Of a stretch of DNA of 64,000 bases, positions 37,557 through 46,376 are shown in pieces. This stretch comes from an uncultured Alphaproteobacteria bacterium (GTDB lineage Bacteria > Pseudomonadota > Alphaproteobacteria > HIMB59 > GCA-002718135). The stretch spans positions 164,744-228,743 of the forward strand of contig CABZFN010000001.1 of assembly GCA_902525035.1 (NCBI GenBank), written 5' to 3'. How positions within the stretch are numbered: the stretch's first letter is position 1; the number at the start of each line of letters is the position of its first letter. The notes beneath the pieces were generated by a model. The model was given only the letters and a program-made list of their open reading frames with translations. It had not been told where the DNA came from and ran no database searches. A program made the translations under genes and the position numbers.

Positions 37557-37569
37557 AAAAAAGAAATAG

Positions 37570-38598
37570 ATGCCTCACAGAACATTCTTTTGGTTTTTTT
37601 TTCCAAGTGGTTTGGCAATGCTGATGTTTATTGGCCTTCCAATTATCTCTAGTTTTTTTCAATCTCTTCATATTGAGCCTGAACAAATTTTAATGGAAGT
37701 AGAAAAATGTGATCCATTTGGATGTAAAACTGAAACAAAAGTAGATATTGAGGCTACAAATAAATTACAAGAGGAACAGCCTCTTGGAAGATTTAATGGT
37801 TTGGGAACTTACGGTGATAGAAACCATTTAGCTTTTGATGAAATTAAAGAGGCCTGGACAAATTCATCATCAATAGCTGAGTTCACAGATATTTTACTTA
37901 ATCTCCCATTTTATAAAGCATTATTGTTTACACTTACATTTTGTTTTGCAGTTACGCCACCAGTAGTAGTCTTAGGTTTCATAGTAGCTTTAAGTGTAAA
38001 TACGATTACAAAAAGCTTAAAAGGTCCAACCATTTTTGGTGTTATTTTACCAATGATTGTAACACCATTGATTGGATCTCTCGTTTTATTTTGGATGATA
38101 GATGCAAAGGGAATATTGGGTTCATTTATTCAATTCTTATTTGATGATCCAAATTTATCACTAAAGTCTTCAAGTCAATTGACATGGATAACTCTGATTA
38201 TTTATGGTATCTGGCATAACACACCTTTTGCTTTTGTTGTTTTTTATGCTGCATTGCAGACTGTACCCCAAGATCCAATTGAAGCTGCAATTATCGATGG
38301 AGCTTCAAGATATGAAAGAGTAAGACACATTGTTATCCCGCATCTTTATCCAGTTGCAACGTTTATAATATTGATATGTCTTATGGATAACTTCAGAGTT
38401 CTTGAGCCTATAATTGGTTTTGCTGCTGAAGGAGTTGCTCAATCACTTTCTTGGATGATTTACAACGACTTAAGAAGTGAAAACAAAATGTTATTCGGGT
38501 CTGCAGGAGCAACATCTATGTTAACTATTATTGGTGTAGCAATCTTATTAACACCGGTACTTATAAGAACCTGGAGAGAATTTAGAACAGAGAGATAA
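37570..38598 (+). CDS. Sugar-type ABC transporter permease (MalF-like)
   Basis: A 342-residue inner-membrane permease with six or so hydrophobic helices. The EAA loop EAAIIDGASRYERVRHIVIP near residue 238 contacts the ATPase. Between helix 1 and helix 2 there is an unusual roughly 80-residue insert with KCDPFGCKTETK, placed in the periplasm by topology. It is preceded by the 37524 hairpin and followed by the second permease 1 nt later. No ATPase gene lies in the operon. Confidence 0.87.
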   Translation: MPHRTFFWFFFPSGLAMLMFIGLPIISSFFQSLHIEPEQILMEVEKCDPFGCKTETKVDIEATNKLQEEQPLGRFNGLGTYGDRNHLAFDEIKEAWTNSSSIAEFTDILLNLPFYKALLFTLTFCFAVTPPVVVLGFIVALSVNTITKSLKGPTIFGVILPMIVTPLIGSLVLFWMIDAKGILGSFIQFLFDDPNLSLKSSSQLTWITLIIYGIWHNTPFAFVVFYAALQTVPQDPIEAAIIDGASRYERVRHIVIPHLYPVATFIILICLMDNFRVLEPIIGFAAEGVAQSLSWMIYNDLRSENKMLFGSAGATSMLTIIGVAILLTPVLIRTWREFRTER

Positions 38599-38599
38599 T

Positions 38600-39481
38600 A
38601 TGGAATCAAAAATTAACAGATACTCAAAACAACTAATTTTAATAAATAGTTTTTTTATTCTTGCTTGGTTAGTTGTTTCTGTTTTTCCTTTTATATGGAC
38701 TTTTTGGGGATCATTTAAAGTTAAAGCTGACTTTTTCTCAAGAGCTGATTGGATGTTTGCTGTTACAGGGGTAAATACTTTGATTGAAACAGGAGATACT
38801 TCTACAGTTAAGGCATATGTAGAGTCTTGGACTGAAGGTGAATTTTGGAAAGCAACAATGAATACAATTATCATAACTGTTTCTGTTGTCACAATCTCTT
38901 TATTTTTAGGAACATTAGGTGCTTATGCATTGTCTAGATCAACATATAAATATACTTTTTGGATTTTAATCGCTGCTTTGATTTTTAGAGCGATGCCTCA
39001 CATCACACTTGTTTCAGGTTATCTATTTCCTTTCTTTCAATTGAACGTTTGGGGCATACTCCCAACTACTATAATAGTTTTAGTCGCAATCAATCAACCT
39101 TTTACATTATGGCTTCTTTATTCTTTTTTTAAAACAGTTCCTAAAGAATTAGATGAAAGTGCACTAATTGATGGTTGCTCTTATTTTCAAGCATTTCGCT
39201 TTGTTATAATGCCTGTAATGTGGCCGGGAGTTGTTACAGCAGGTTTATTTAGTATGATGTTAGCTTATAATGATTTTACAGTTACTTCACTTCTTTTAAA
39301 TCAGCAAAATTATACAATGGTTCCTAAAATTAATGCCTATTTAGGTACAATTGAACATAGTGGAAATTATATGTGGGCAGTATCCAGTGTTGTTTCTGCA
39401 ACTGCACCTTTATTTATGATTATAATGTTTTTTCAACGACAATTAATAAGTGGTTTAACTGCTGGTGCAGTGAAAGGTTGA
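38600..39481 (+). CDS. Sugar-type ABC transporter permease (MalG-like)
   Basis: A 293-residue permease with six helices; the EAA loop reads DESALIDGCSYFQAFRFVIMP. It pairs with the upstream permease to form the channel. A periplasmic loop around residues 32-80 is moderately long. The next gene is a HAD-fold protein 23 nt away, so the nucleotide-binding subunit must be supplied from elsewhere in the genome. Confidence 0.87.
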   Translation: MESKINRYSKQLILINSFFILAWLVVSVFPFIWTFWGSFKVKADFFSRADWMFAVTGVNTLIETGDTSTVKAYVESWTEGEFWKATMNTIIITVSVVTISLFLGTLGAYALSRSTYKYTFWILIAALIFRAMPHITLVSGYLFPFFQLNVWGILPTTIIVLVAINQPFTLWLLYSFFKTVPKELDESALIDGCSYFQAFRFVIMPVMWPGVVTAGLFSMMLAYNDFTVTSLLLNQQNYTMVPKINAYLGTIEHSGNYMWAVSSVVSATAPLFMIIMFFQRQLISGLTAGAVKG

Positions 39482-39504
39482 TATAAAATTAAATTTCTAA
39501 TAAT

Positions 39505-40164
39505 ATGAAATATAAGGCCTTAATATTTGGATCAATTGGAACACTAATAGAGTCATCAGATATACAACGTAACTCTTTCAATGAAGCTTTTAAAGAAGCT
39601 GGTCTAGATTGGTACTGGGATGAGCAAGATTATAAAATTTTATTAAAAAAATCTGGTGGTACAAAAAGGGTAGAAGATTTTGCAGAAAAAAATAATGTTA
39701 ATGTTAATGCATCAAAAATAAGAAATAGAAAGACTGAAATTTTTAGTTCTTTTATAATGAAAAACAAACAAAAATTAAGAAAAAGTGTAAATGGAATAAT
39801 TAACTTTACAAAAAAAAATAATATTAAACTAGCTTTATCAACGTCAACAACAATTAATAATGTTGAGGCAGTATTCAAAAGTTTATCCAATCAAATTTCA
39901 AAAGATGATTTTCATTTTATTGGAAATAGATCATTAGTAAAAAATGAAAAACCTAATCCTGAAATATACAAACTAACATTGGAAAAATTAAATTTAGAAC
40001 CTGATAATTGTTTAGCTATTGAGGATACTGAAGAAAGCAGCAAGTCTGCAGTAAGTGCTGGAATAAAGTGTATTGGTTTCCCTGGCGATTATCATTCAGA
40101 TGATAGTTTTGAAATGTGTATCAAAAAAGTAAAAATATTAGATCAATCATTATTTTCACTGTAA
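39505..40164 (+). CDS. HAD-fold protein lacking catalytic aspartates
   Basis: A 219-residue HAD-superfamily subfamily IA protein. Motif I, normally DxDGT, reads ALIFGSIGTLIESSD: both the nucleophile and the acid/base Asp are replaced (Gly9 and Ile11). Motif II threonine/serine (LALSTSTT), motif III lysine (KNEKPNPEIY) and motif IV acidic residues (AIEDTEES) remain. It is therefore probably not a phosphatase by the usual mechanism; it may bind a phosphorylated ligand or act in assembly. The DNA reads GGA TCA ATT GGA without ambiguity. It lies in the ABC operon. Confidence 0.75.
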   Translation: MKYKALIFGSIGTLIESSDIQRNSFNEAFKEAGLDWYWDEQDYKILLKKSGGTKRVEDFAEKNNVNVNASKIRNRKTEIFSSFIMKNKQKLRKSVNGIINFTKKNNIKLALSTSTTINNVEAVFKSLSNQISKDDFHFIGNRSLVKNEKPNPEIYKLTLEKLNLEPDNCLAIEDTEESSKSAVSAGIKCIGFPGDYHSDDSFEMCIKKVKILDQSLFSL

Positions 40165-40178
40165 AGATTAAAAAGTTC

Positions 40179-40946
40179 ATGTTTTTAAAAGATATAAACG
40201 TAAAAAATAAAACAGCGTTAATAACCGGGGCTGGTAAAGGAATTGGTAAAGCCTGCTCCATAGCATTAGCAGAAGCTGGAGCTCATATAATTATAATTAG
40301 CCGTACAGAGAAAGATCTTATAGAAGTTCAAAGTATTATCAAAAGACTAAAAAGAAGGTGTAGCTATTTTGTTTGTGATGTTACTAACCTTGATGAGATA
40401 AAAAAAATATTTTCTAAAATTTCCAGATTAGATATTTTAGTCAATAATGCTGGAACAAATAGACCTGAATTTTTTACAAAGATAAAAAGAAAAGATATGA
40501 GTGAAGTGGTAGATTTAAATATCAAAGCATCTTTTGATATTGCCCAGATTTCTACTAAAATAATGCTTAAATCCAAAAATAGAAAAAAAATTGGTGGATC
40601 AATTATTAATTTATCTTCACAATTAGGTAAAGTAGGTGCTCCATTAAGAAGTGTATATAATATGACTAAATTTGGTATTGAGGGTCTGACCAAGGGCATG
40701 GCCATAGACTTAGCAAAACATAATATACGTGTTAACTCGATTTGCCCTACATTTGTAGAAACACCAATGGTAAAAAATTTTTTTAAAAATAAAGATTTTA
40801 AAAAATCTGTTATTAAAAATATTCCTTTGGGTAAGGTTGCAACTGAAAGTGATATTGCAACAGCCGTCGTGTATTTAGCATCTGATGCTTCTTCAATGAT
40901 GACAGGCTCTTCTTTAGTTATTGATGGAGGCTGGACAGCAAAATAA
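40179..40946 (+). CDS. Short-chain dehydrogenase/reductase
   Basis: A 255-residue SDR using the ATG at 40179, which lies just after the HAD-gene stop; an upstream start at 40116 would overlap it by 49 nt and adds no conserved residues. The motifs are TGAGKGIG (cofactor), NNAG, and catalytic Ser-Tyr-Lys in INLSSQLG...YNMTK, ending with SSLVIDGGWTAK. It resembles 3-oxoacyl reductases and gluconate 5-dehydrogenases. In this operon it probably oxidises a polyol or sugar acid imported by the CUT1 system. Its stop overlaps gene F. Confidence 0.88.
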   Translation: MFLKDINVKNKTALITGAGKGIGKACSIALAEAGAHIIIISRTEKDLIEVQSIIKRLKRRCSYFVCDVTNLDEIKKIFSKISRLDILVNNAGTNRPEFFTKIKRKDMSEVVDLNIKASFDIAQISTKIMLKSKNRKKIGGSIINLSSQLGKVGAPLRSVYNMTKFGIEGLTKGMAIDLAKHNIRVNSICPTFVETPMVKNFFKNKDFKKSVIKNIPLGKVATESDIATAVVYLASDASSMMTGSSLVIDGGWTAK

Positions 40947-42019
40947 TGACATCTGAAGAACTAAAAAAATATTTTATTGACTATCAAATTTCAACTCAAA
41001 CTTTTGATATAGACATCATTGAAAAATCATTAAATAAATATTTTTCAAATGATACTTTAATGCATTTTTGTCATCCGTTTGGAACTTTTAAAGGTTTAGA
41101 ATATTTATTAACAAAATGTTTAATTCCGCTCATTGATAGTATTCCAGACCTTGAAAGAAGAGATATGATTGTCATGGCTGGAACAACTCCAGAAGGCAGA
41201 AATTGGATTGGAACAATGGGTAACTATATGGGAACATTCCTAAAGCCATATTTAAATATTCAACCGACCGGAAATTTAATACATATGCGTTATCATGAAT
41301 TTTTTCAGGTAGAAGATAATAAAATTGTACAAGTACAAGCAATTTGGGATCTACCTGAATTGATGATGCAAGCAAATGCATGGCCGATGGCACCTCAGTT
41401 AGGTGCTTTTTTATGCACACCATCACCGATGACATCTGATGGTCTTGAGATAAGAGGAGATGGTAAAAAGAATTTTGATCACGTCATTAATATGCTTCAT
41501 GATTTATCTATTCATCCAACCGATCCTAATCCTAGAGTAATGCAATTAGAAAAATATTGGCATCCTAATTTGAATTGGTATGGGCCAGCAGGAATTGGTA
41601 CTGGAAGAGGGATAGCAGGGTTTAGACATTGGCATCAAATACCTTTTTTAAGAGCAATGCCAGATCGAAAAGGCGGATCTTCTAATGAAAAATTAGCAAT
41701 CGAAGGAATGGAAGATTTAAAAACACATTGGTTACATGAAGGCAATTATGTTTGTGAAACAGGATGGCCTAATATGAGACTAACTATAACTAATGATGGT
41801 TGGATGGGTATAGCGCCATCAAATCAGCCATTAGAAATGCGTAGCTTAGATTTTTGGAGACTTGAAAATGGTTTGATTAGAGAAAACTGGGTCTTAATTG
41901 ATTTAATCGATATTTATAGGCAAATTGGAATTGACGTCTTTGATCGAATTAAAGAATTTAATAAAGCTCGTCAAACGGGAGATATAAATATCTCTAATGG
42001 ATTGGATGTTTTAAAATAA
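40946..42019 (+). CDS. NTF2/SnoaL-like two-domain protein F
   Basis: A 357-residue two-domain NTF2-like protein of the A/C type. The first half has HPFGTFKGLEYLLTKCLIPL and IGTMGNYMGTF; the second has KYWHPNLNWYGPAGIGTGRG and RENWVLIDLIDIYRQIGIDVF. It ends the LacI-linked transporter operon, overlapping the SDR stop by 1 nt and abutting the convergent EamA gene. Its place behind the importer and SDR is the best hint that the NTF2 family acts on the imported compound. Confidence 0.7.
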   Translation: MTSEELKKYFIDYQISTQTFDIDIIEKSLNKYFSNDTLMHFCHPFGTFKGLEYLLTKCLIPLIDSIPDLERRDMIVMAGTTPEGRNWIGTMGNYMGTFLKPYLNIQPTGNLIHMRYHEFFQVEDNKIVQVQAIWDLPELMMQANAWPMAPQLGAFLCTPSPMTSDGLEIRGDGKKNFDHVINMLHDLSIHPTDPNPRVMQLEKYWHPNLNWYGPAGIGTGRGIAGFRHWHQIPFLRAMPDRKGGSSNEKLAIEGMEDLKTHWLHEGNYVCETGWPNMRLTITNDGWMGIAPSNQPLEMRSLDFWRLENGLIRENWVLIDLIDIYRQIGIDVFDRIKEFNKARQTGDINISNGLDVLK

Positions 42020-42877
42020 TTAATTTTCCTTATTAATAAAATAAGTTGCAATAACTACAATTATTCCTCCAACAAAAGTTATCAACGTTGGTATTTCATA
42101 AAAAATTATAAATGTTAATAATACTCCAAATACGGGAAACAATGCATAGAATGGGAACACTCTATTCACTGGATATATTCTATATAAATAGAACATTGAC
42201 ATATGAGCAGCTATTGAAACAAAAATACCAGAATGTAAAATTAATAACCATGATTGGAAACTAATATTATTAATTTCTTTTAATGTTTTTCCTTCAAAAA
42301 TTGATGAAGAAATAATTAATAATATAAATCCAATTAACCCCATAATTGCATTAGTAACAGTAACTTCTAAATCTTTTAGGTATCTGGAAAATACTTGTGC
42401 ACTCGCATAGAAGAATGCCATTAAAGTAACTAAGATTAACGCAAAAAATTCATTTCTTATTAATGGATCAAAGCCTAATAAAATAATACCAAAAAAAGAA
42501 ATAAATATTAGCATCCATTTTTTAATACTTACTCTCTCTTTTAAAAAAAATGAGCTTAATAATATCGCAAATGGTACAGCCAATTGAGAACCTATAATTA
42601 TTGGAGAAACTATGTTTGCTTCGTTTAAAGATAATGTCATAAAGACATTTGCCAAAAAACCCATAGAGATTGAAAAAAAGAGAAGTGGTAGCCAGTATTT
42701 TTTTTTAGGTATTCTAAATCTCCAAAACGGTATAAGGCATAAGAAAACCACTAACATTCTTAGGCTTCCCATTAATAATGGAGGTACATTTTCATTGAAA
42801 ATAACTTTTTGAACTGGGTAGGCACTTCCAAACAAAAAAGTAATTATTAAAATTAAAAAGTAATGTCTAAAAAGCAT
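42020..42877 (-). CDS. EamA/DMT family transporter
   Basis: A 285-residue protein with ten hydrophobic helices in two five-helix repeats (EamA). It starts FLFGSAYPVQKVIF, the usual family opening. It lies 23 nt downstream of the phosphotransacetylase gene on the same strand, so it may be in the taurine/sulfonate unit. A role in exporting sulfite or a sulfonate by-product is possible but not shown; DMT proteins have many substrates. Confidence 0.82.
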   Translation of the reverse strand: MLFRHYFLILIITFLFGSAYPVQKVIFNENVPPLLMGSLRMLVVFLCLIPFWRFRIPKKKYWLPLLFFSISMGFLANVFMTLSLNEANIVSPIIIGSQLAVPFAILLSSFFLKERVSIKKWMLIFISFFGIILLGFDPLIRNEFFALILVTLMAFFYASAQVFSRYLKDLEVTVTNAIMGLIGFILLIISSSIFEGKTLKEINNISFQSWLLILHSGIFVSIAAHMSMFYLYRIYPVNRVFPFYALFPVFGVLLTFIIFYEIPTLITFVGGIIVVIATYFINKEN

Positions 42878-42900
42878 TCGAGTTAAAATTTATTTATTAA

Positions 42901-43800
42901 TTAGTTATTTGCCGCCACAACAGCTGCCATAATTGATGCAAGTTTGGAATTTTTACTATCAGCCCTACTTGGGACCACAACTGGTACTTTACCACCAATT
43001 ACTATTCCTGCAGCACAAGCTTTCATAAAATAAACCATAATTTTTGATAAAGAATTTCCAGTTTCTAAATTAGGTACTAATAATACATCAGTATCACCAG
43101 CAACTTCATTTTTGATTCCTTTTATTTTAGCTGCTTCCTCAGAAACAGCATTATCAAAAGCAAGGGGTCCATGAATAAAAGCATTAATCTTTTCTTCTAA
43201 AGCAAGTTCCATAACTTTTTTGGCATCAACTGAACTTGGCATACTTTCAATTGGATCTTCTGTACCTGATAAAATCGCAACTTTTGGTTTACTAATATTT
43301 AATTTATTACAAAATTGAACAGCATTTTTAAGAATCTGTAATTTAATATCAACCCTTGGTAAAACATTCAGGGCGCCATCAGTGATAAAAAGAGGTTTTT
43401 TAAGTTTTGGTGTAGTCATATGCCAAATATGACTTAATCTTTTACCATCAAGTAAATTAAATTCTTTTTTTAAATAAGAGCGCATTAAAATATCAGTATG
43501 GAGGTTTCCTTTAATTATGATTTTACTTCTATTTTCATTAGACATTTGACAAGCAACTGAAGCACTATCCTCTTCATCTTTAGCTTCTACAATATTAAAA
43601 TTTGAAATATCCAAATTTAATTTTTTTGCTGTTTCAGAAATTAAAATTTTATTTCCTATTAGGGTTGGATCGATGAGTTTCATATTTTTACCTTCAATTA
43701 CAGCTGACAAGATACTTTCTTGATTGGGACATACAACAGCCGCGGGTATGTTAGGAGTCTCAAAAGCTTTAATTCTAAGATCTTCTGGTAATGTGCTCAT
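42901..43800 (-). CDS. pta: Phosphotransacetylase
   Basis: A 299-residue phosphate acetyl/butyryltransferase family enzyme. The C-terminal half shows the family pattern: ALEEKINAFIHGPLAFDNAVS, VAGDTDVLLVPNLETGNSLSKIM, and AAGIVIGGKVPVVVPSRAD. It interconverts acetyl phosphate and acetyl-CoA. Because Xsc releases acetyl phosphate, this is the expected partner step. The gene is divergent from the aminotransferase and ald genes over a 120-nt gap with an inverted repeat (43844-43869). No ack gene is adjacent. Confidence 0.85.
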   Translation of the reverse strand: MSTLPEDLRIKAFETPNIPAAVVCPNQESILSAVIEGKNMKLIDPTLIGNKILISETAKKLNLDISNFNIVEAKDEEDSASVACQMSNENRSKIIIKGNLHTDILMRSYLKKEFNLLDGKRLSHIWHMTTPKLKKPLFITDGALNVLPRVDIKLQILKNAVQFCNKLNISKPKVAILSGTEDPIESMPSSVDAKKVMELALEEKINAFIHGPLAFDNAVSEEAAKIKGIKNEVAGDTDVLLVPNLETGNSLSKIMVYFMKACAAGIVIGGKVPVVVPSRADSKNSKLASIMAAVVAANN

Positions 43801-43843
43801 ATTTGGTTATTCTCTCTATACCACTGCTACAATTTTTCCTATG

Positions 43844-43869
43844 ATATTTCTTTAGTGAGTAAGAAATAT
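43844..43869. promoter_or_regulatory. Inverted repeat in pta/tpa divergent promoter region
   Basis: ATATTTCTT (43844-43852) and AAGAAATAT (43861-43869) are perfect complements separated by 8 nt in the 120-nt divergent gap. It could be the operator of an unseen regulator coordinating pta and the aminotransferase-ald pair. No regulator gene is adjacent. Confidence 0.4.
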
Positions 43870-43920
43870 TCTTTGATTTATCAATAATTTCATATACTCA
43901 ATATTTAAAAAGTAAAAAAA

Positions 43921-45261
43921 ATGGACTTAGAAAAAAGAACTGAAATACCTAATTCATTAGAAGAACATTGGATGCCATTTACATCTAATAGAGACTATAA
44001 AAATAGTCCAAGATTAATGGTTAAGGCAGAAGGTGTATATTATACTGATCACTATGGTAATAAATTAATTGATGCTAGCTCAGGATTATTTTGTAGTCCA
44101 GCAGGTCATTCAAGACCAGAAATAAGAGAAGCAGTATCAAAACAATTAGAGCAATTAGATTATGTTCAACCATTTCAACAAGGTTTTGGAGGTTCATTTG
44201 ATTTAGCTAGAAAAGTTTCAAAACACACACCAGAAGATTTAAATAAAATATTTTTTACTATTTGTGGTTCATCAGCTGTTGAAACAGCAATTAAAACAGC
44301 CATAGCATATTTTAAAGCAAAAGGAGAAGGTCATAGATCTCATATAGTAGGAAGAGAAAGAGGTTATCATGGAATGAATATTGGAGGAATTTCTGTTGGC
44401 GGAATGATTGCAAATAGAAAAACTTTCTCTAATATTCTCATGCCGAATGTACATCATCTTAGACATACTCATTTACCTGAAAATTTATTTGTAAAAGGTG
44501 AACCAGAAACAGGCGCTGATCTTGCAGATGATCTTGAAAGAATTGCGGGTAACATTGGTGCTGAAAATATTGCTGCATGTATTGTTGAGCCAGTAGCAGG
44601 ATCAACAGGCACTTTGGTTCCTCCAAAAGGGTATTTAAAAAGACTAAGAGAAATTTGTGACAAACACGGTATTCTTTTAATTTTTGATGAAGTTATTACT
44701 GGTTGGGGAAGAATGGGTGCTCCATTTGCAGCTCAAGCTTTTGATGTTTGCCCTGATATCATGACAATGGCTAAAGCAATTACTAATGGTGTAGTACCTT
44801 TAGGAGCGGTAGCTTCACGTGATCATATCTATGATACTATTATTGATGCTTCACCTACAGGAGCTATAGAATTTTTTCACGGCTACACTTATTCCGCTAT
44901 ACCTGTTTCAATGGCTGCAGGTTTAGCAATGCAAGATATAATTGAGAAAGAAGATTTATTTAATAGAGCAAAAGATATGTCTCCATATTTCTTAGATGGT
45001 TTATTCACTTTGAAAGACTTAGATATCATTACTGATATTAGAGGCTATGGTATGATGGGAGGAATTGATATTAAAATGGATGCGCGTTTAGGCAAAGCTG
45101 GATATGCTTGTTTTAAAAAATTATTTGAAGCAGGTTTAAGTTTGAAAGCAACAGGTGATTGTCTAATTGTTGCACCTCCATTTACTTGTGAAAAAAAACA
45201 TATTGATGAGATAATTGAAAAATTAAGAACAGGTATCTCGAACTACATGCATGACAGATAA
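43921..45261 (+). CDS. tpa: Omega-amino acid:pyruvate aminotransferase, probably taurine-pyruvate
   Basis: A 446-residue class III PLP aminotransferase. Features: EEHWMPFTSNRDY near the N-terminus, GLFCSPAGHSRPEI, cofactor region CGSSAVETAIKTA, acidic LIFDEVITGWGRMG, PLP lysine in MTMAKAITNG, and FFHGYTYSAIPVSMAAG. It belongs with beta-alanine/taurine:pyruvate enzymes. Coupling to alanine dehydrogenase (1-nt overlap) and nearness to pta and xsc favours taurine + pyruvate to sulfoacetaldehyde + alanine. Beta-alanine or another omega-amine remains possible. Confidence 0.72.
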   Translation: MDLEKRTEIPNSLEEHWMPFTSNRDYKNSPRLMVKAEGVYYTDHYGNKLIDASSGLFCSPAGHSRPEIREAVSKQLEQLDYVQPFQQGFGGSFDLARKVSKHTPEDLNKIFFTICGSSAVETAIKTAIAYFKAKGEGHRSHIVGRERGYHGMNIGGISVGGMIANRKTFSNILMPNVHHLRHTHLPENLFVKGEPETGADLADDLERIAGNIGAENIAACIVEPVAGSTGTLVPPKGYLKRLREICDKHGILLIFDEVITGWGRMGAPFAAQAFDVCPDIMTMAKAITNGVVPLGAVASRDHIYDTIIDASPTGAIEFFHGYTYSAIPVSMAAGLAMQDIIEKEDLFNRAKDMSPYFLDGLFTLKDLDIITDIRGYGMMGGIDIKMDARLGKAGYACFKKLFEAGLSLKATGDCLIVAPPFTCEKKHIDEIIEKLRTGISNYMHDR

Positions 45262-46376
45262 TGAAAATAGGTGTTCCTTCTGAGATTAAAGCTCAGGAGT
45301 CTAGGGTTGGGCTTACTCCTCAAAGTGTTAAAGAATTAGTAAAGAATAAACATACAGTACTTATTCAAAAAGATGCCGGTATTGGTGCCGGATTTTTAAA
45401 TAGTGATTATCAATTATCAGGTGCAAAAATTGTAAATTCAGCTGAGGATATTTTCAATGATTCTGAAATGATTGTAAAAGTAAAAGAACCTCTAATGAAT
45501 GAAGTTGCAATGATAAGAGAAAACCAAATTTTATTTACCTATTTACATCTCTCAGCTGCTCCAGAATTGACAAAGGGTTTGATTGATACAAATTCAATTT
45601 GTATAGCTTATGAAACAGTAAGTGATCATAATAATAAATTACCACTTCTCGCACCTATGAGTGCTGTAGCCGGCAGAATGTCGATACAAGCTGGTGCGTA
45701 TTCACTTGAAAAACACAAAGGTGGTAGTGGTTTACTTTTAGGGGGTGCGCCAGGGGTTCAACCTGGAAATGTCTTAATTTTAGGTGGAGGTGTTGTAGGT
45801 GAAAATGCAGCAATAATTGCTACCGGTATGCAAGCAAAAGTCTTCATCGTGGATAAGTCAGAAAAAAGATTAGAGGAATTAAATGAAAAATTTGGTGATA
45901 AAATAGAACCTCTGCACAGTGATAAAATCAATCTAAAAGATTATATTTCTGAATGTGACTTACTAATTGGTGGTGTTCTTGTTCCAGGCTCTAACGCTCC
46001 TAAAATTATAACTAAGGAAATGATCAAAGAGATGAAAAGTGGATCTGTGATTGTTGATGTTGCAATTGATCAAGGTGGTTGTGTTGAAACTAGTAAACCA
46101 ACAACTCATGCAAACCCTACATATGTTGTTGATGATGTTGTTCATTATTGTGTTGCAAATATGCCAGGTGGAGTTCCCAGAACTTCCACACTTGCTTTAA
46201 ATGCAGTTACTTTACCATTTATTCAAAACTTAGCTTCTAACGGTTTTAAAGATGCTCTAAAAAATGATAAAAATTTTATGAATGGTTTAAATATTTTTAA
46301 AGGAGCCATTACATATAAAGCTGTAGCTGATGATTTAAATTATGATTATGCTAATCCAGTTTCTTTACTACACTAG
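45261..46376 (+). CDS. ald: Alanine dehydrogenase
   Basis: A 371-residue NAD enzyme that oxidatively deaminates alanine to pyruvate. N-terminal KIGVPSEIKAQESRVGLTP and the nucleotide-binding LILGGGVVGENAA are typical, as is RTSTLALNAVTLPF at the C-terminus. Next to the aminotransferase it would recycle alanine to pyruvate and release ammonium, completing taurine deamination. The stop overlaps a convergent MetE-like gene by 4 nt. Confidence 0.94.
   Translation: MKIGVPSEIKAQESRVGLTPQSVKELVKNKHTVLIQKDAGIGAGFLNSDYQLSGAKIVNSAEDIFNDSEMIVKVKEPLMNEVAMIRENQILFTYLHLSAAPELTKGLIDTNSICIAYETVSDHNNKLPLLAPMSAVAGRMSIQAGAYSLEKHKGGSGLLLGGAPGVQPGNVLILGGGVVGENAAIIATGMQAKVFIVDKSEKRLEELNEKFGDKIEPLHSDKINLKDYISECDLLIGGVLVPGSNAPKIITKEMIKEMKSGSVIVDVAIDQGGCVETSKPTTHANPTYVVDDVVHYCVANMPGGVPRTSTLALNAVTLPFIQNLASNGFKDALKNDKNFMNGLNIFKGAITYKAVADDLNYDYANPVSLLH

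Noticed and set aside
40116..40178. Upstream start for the SDR gene
   Set aside because: It would overlap the HAD-like gene by 49 nt and adds 21 residues before the conserved N-terminal strand; the ATG at 40179 follows the previous stop directly.
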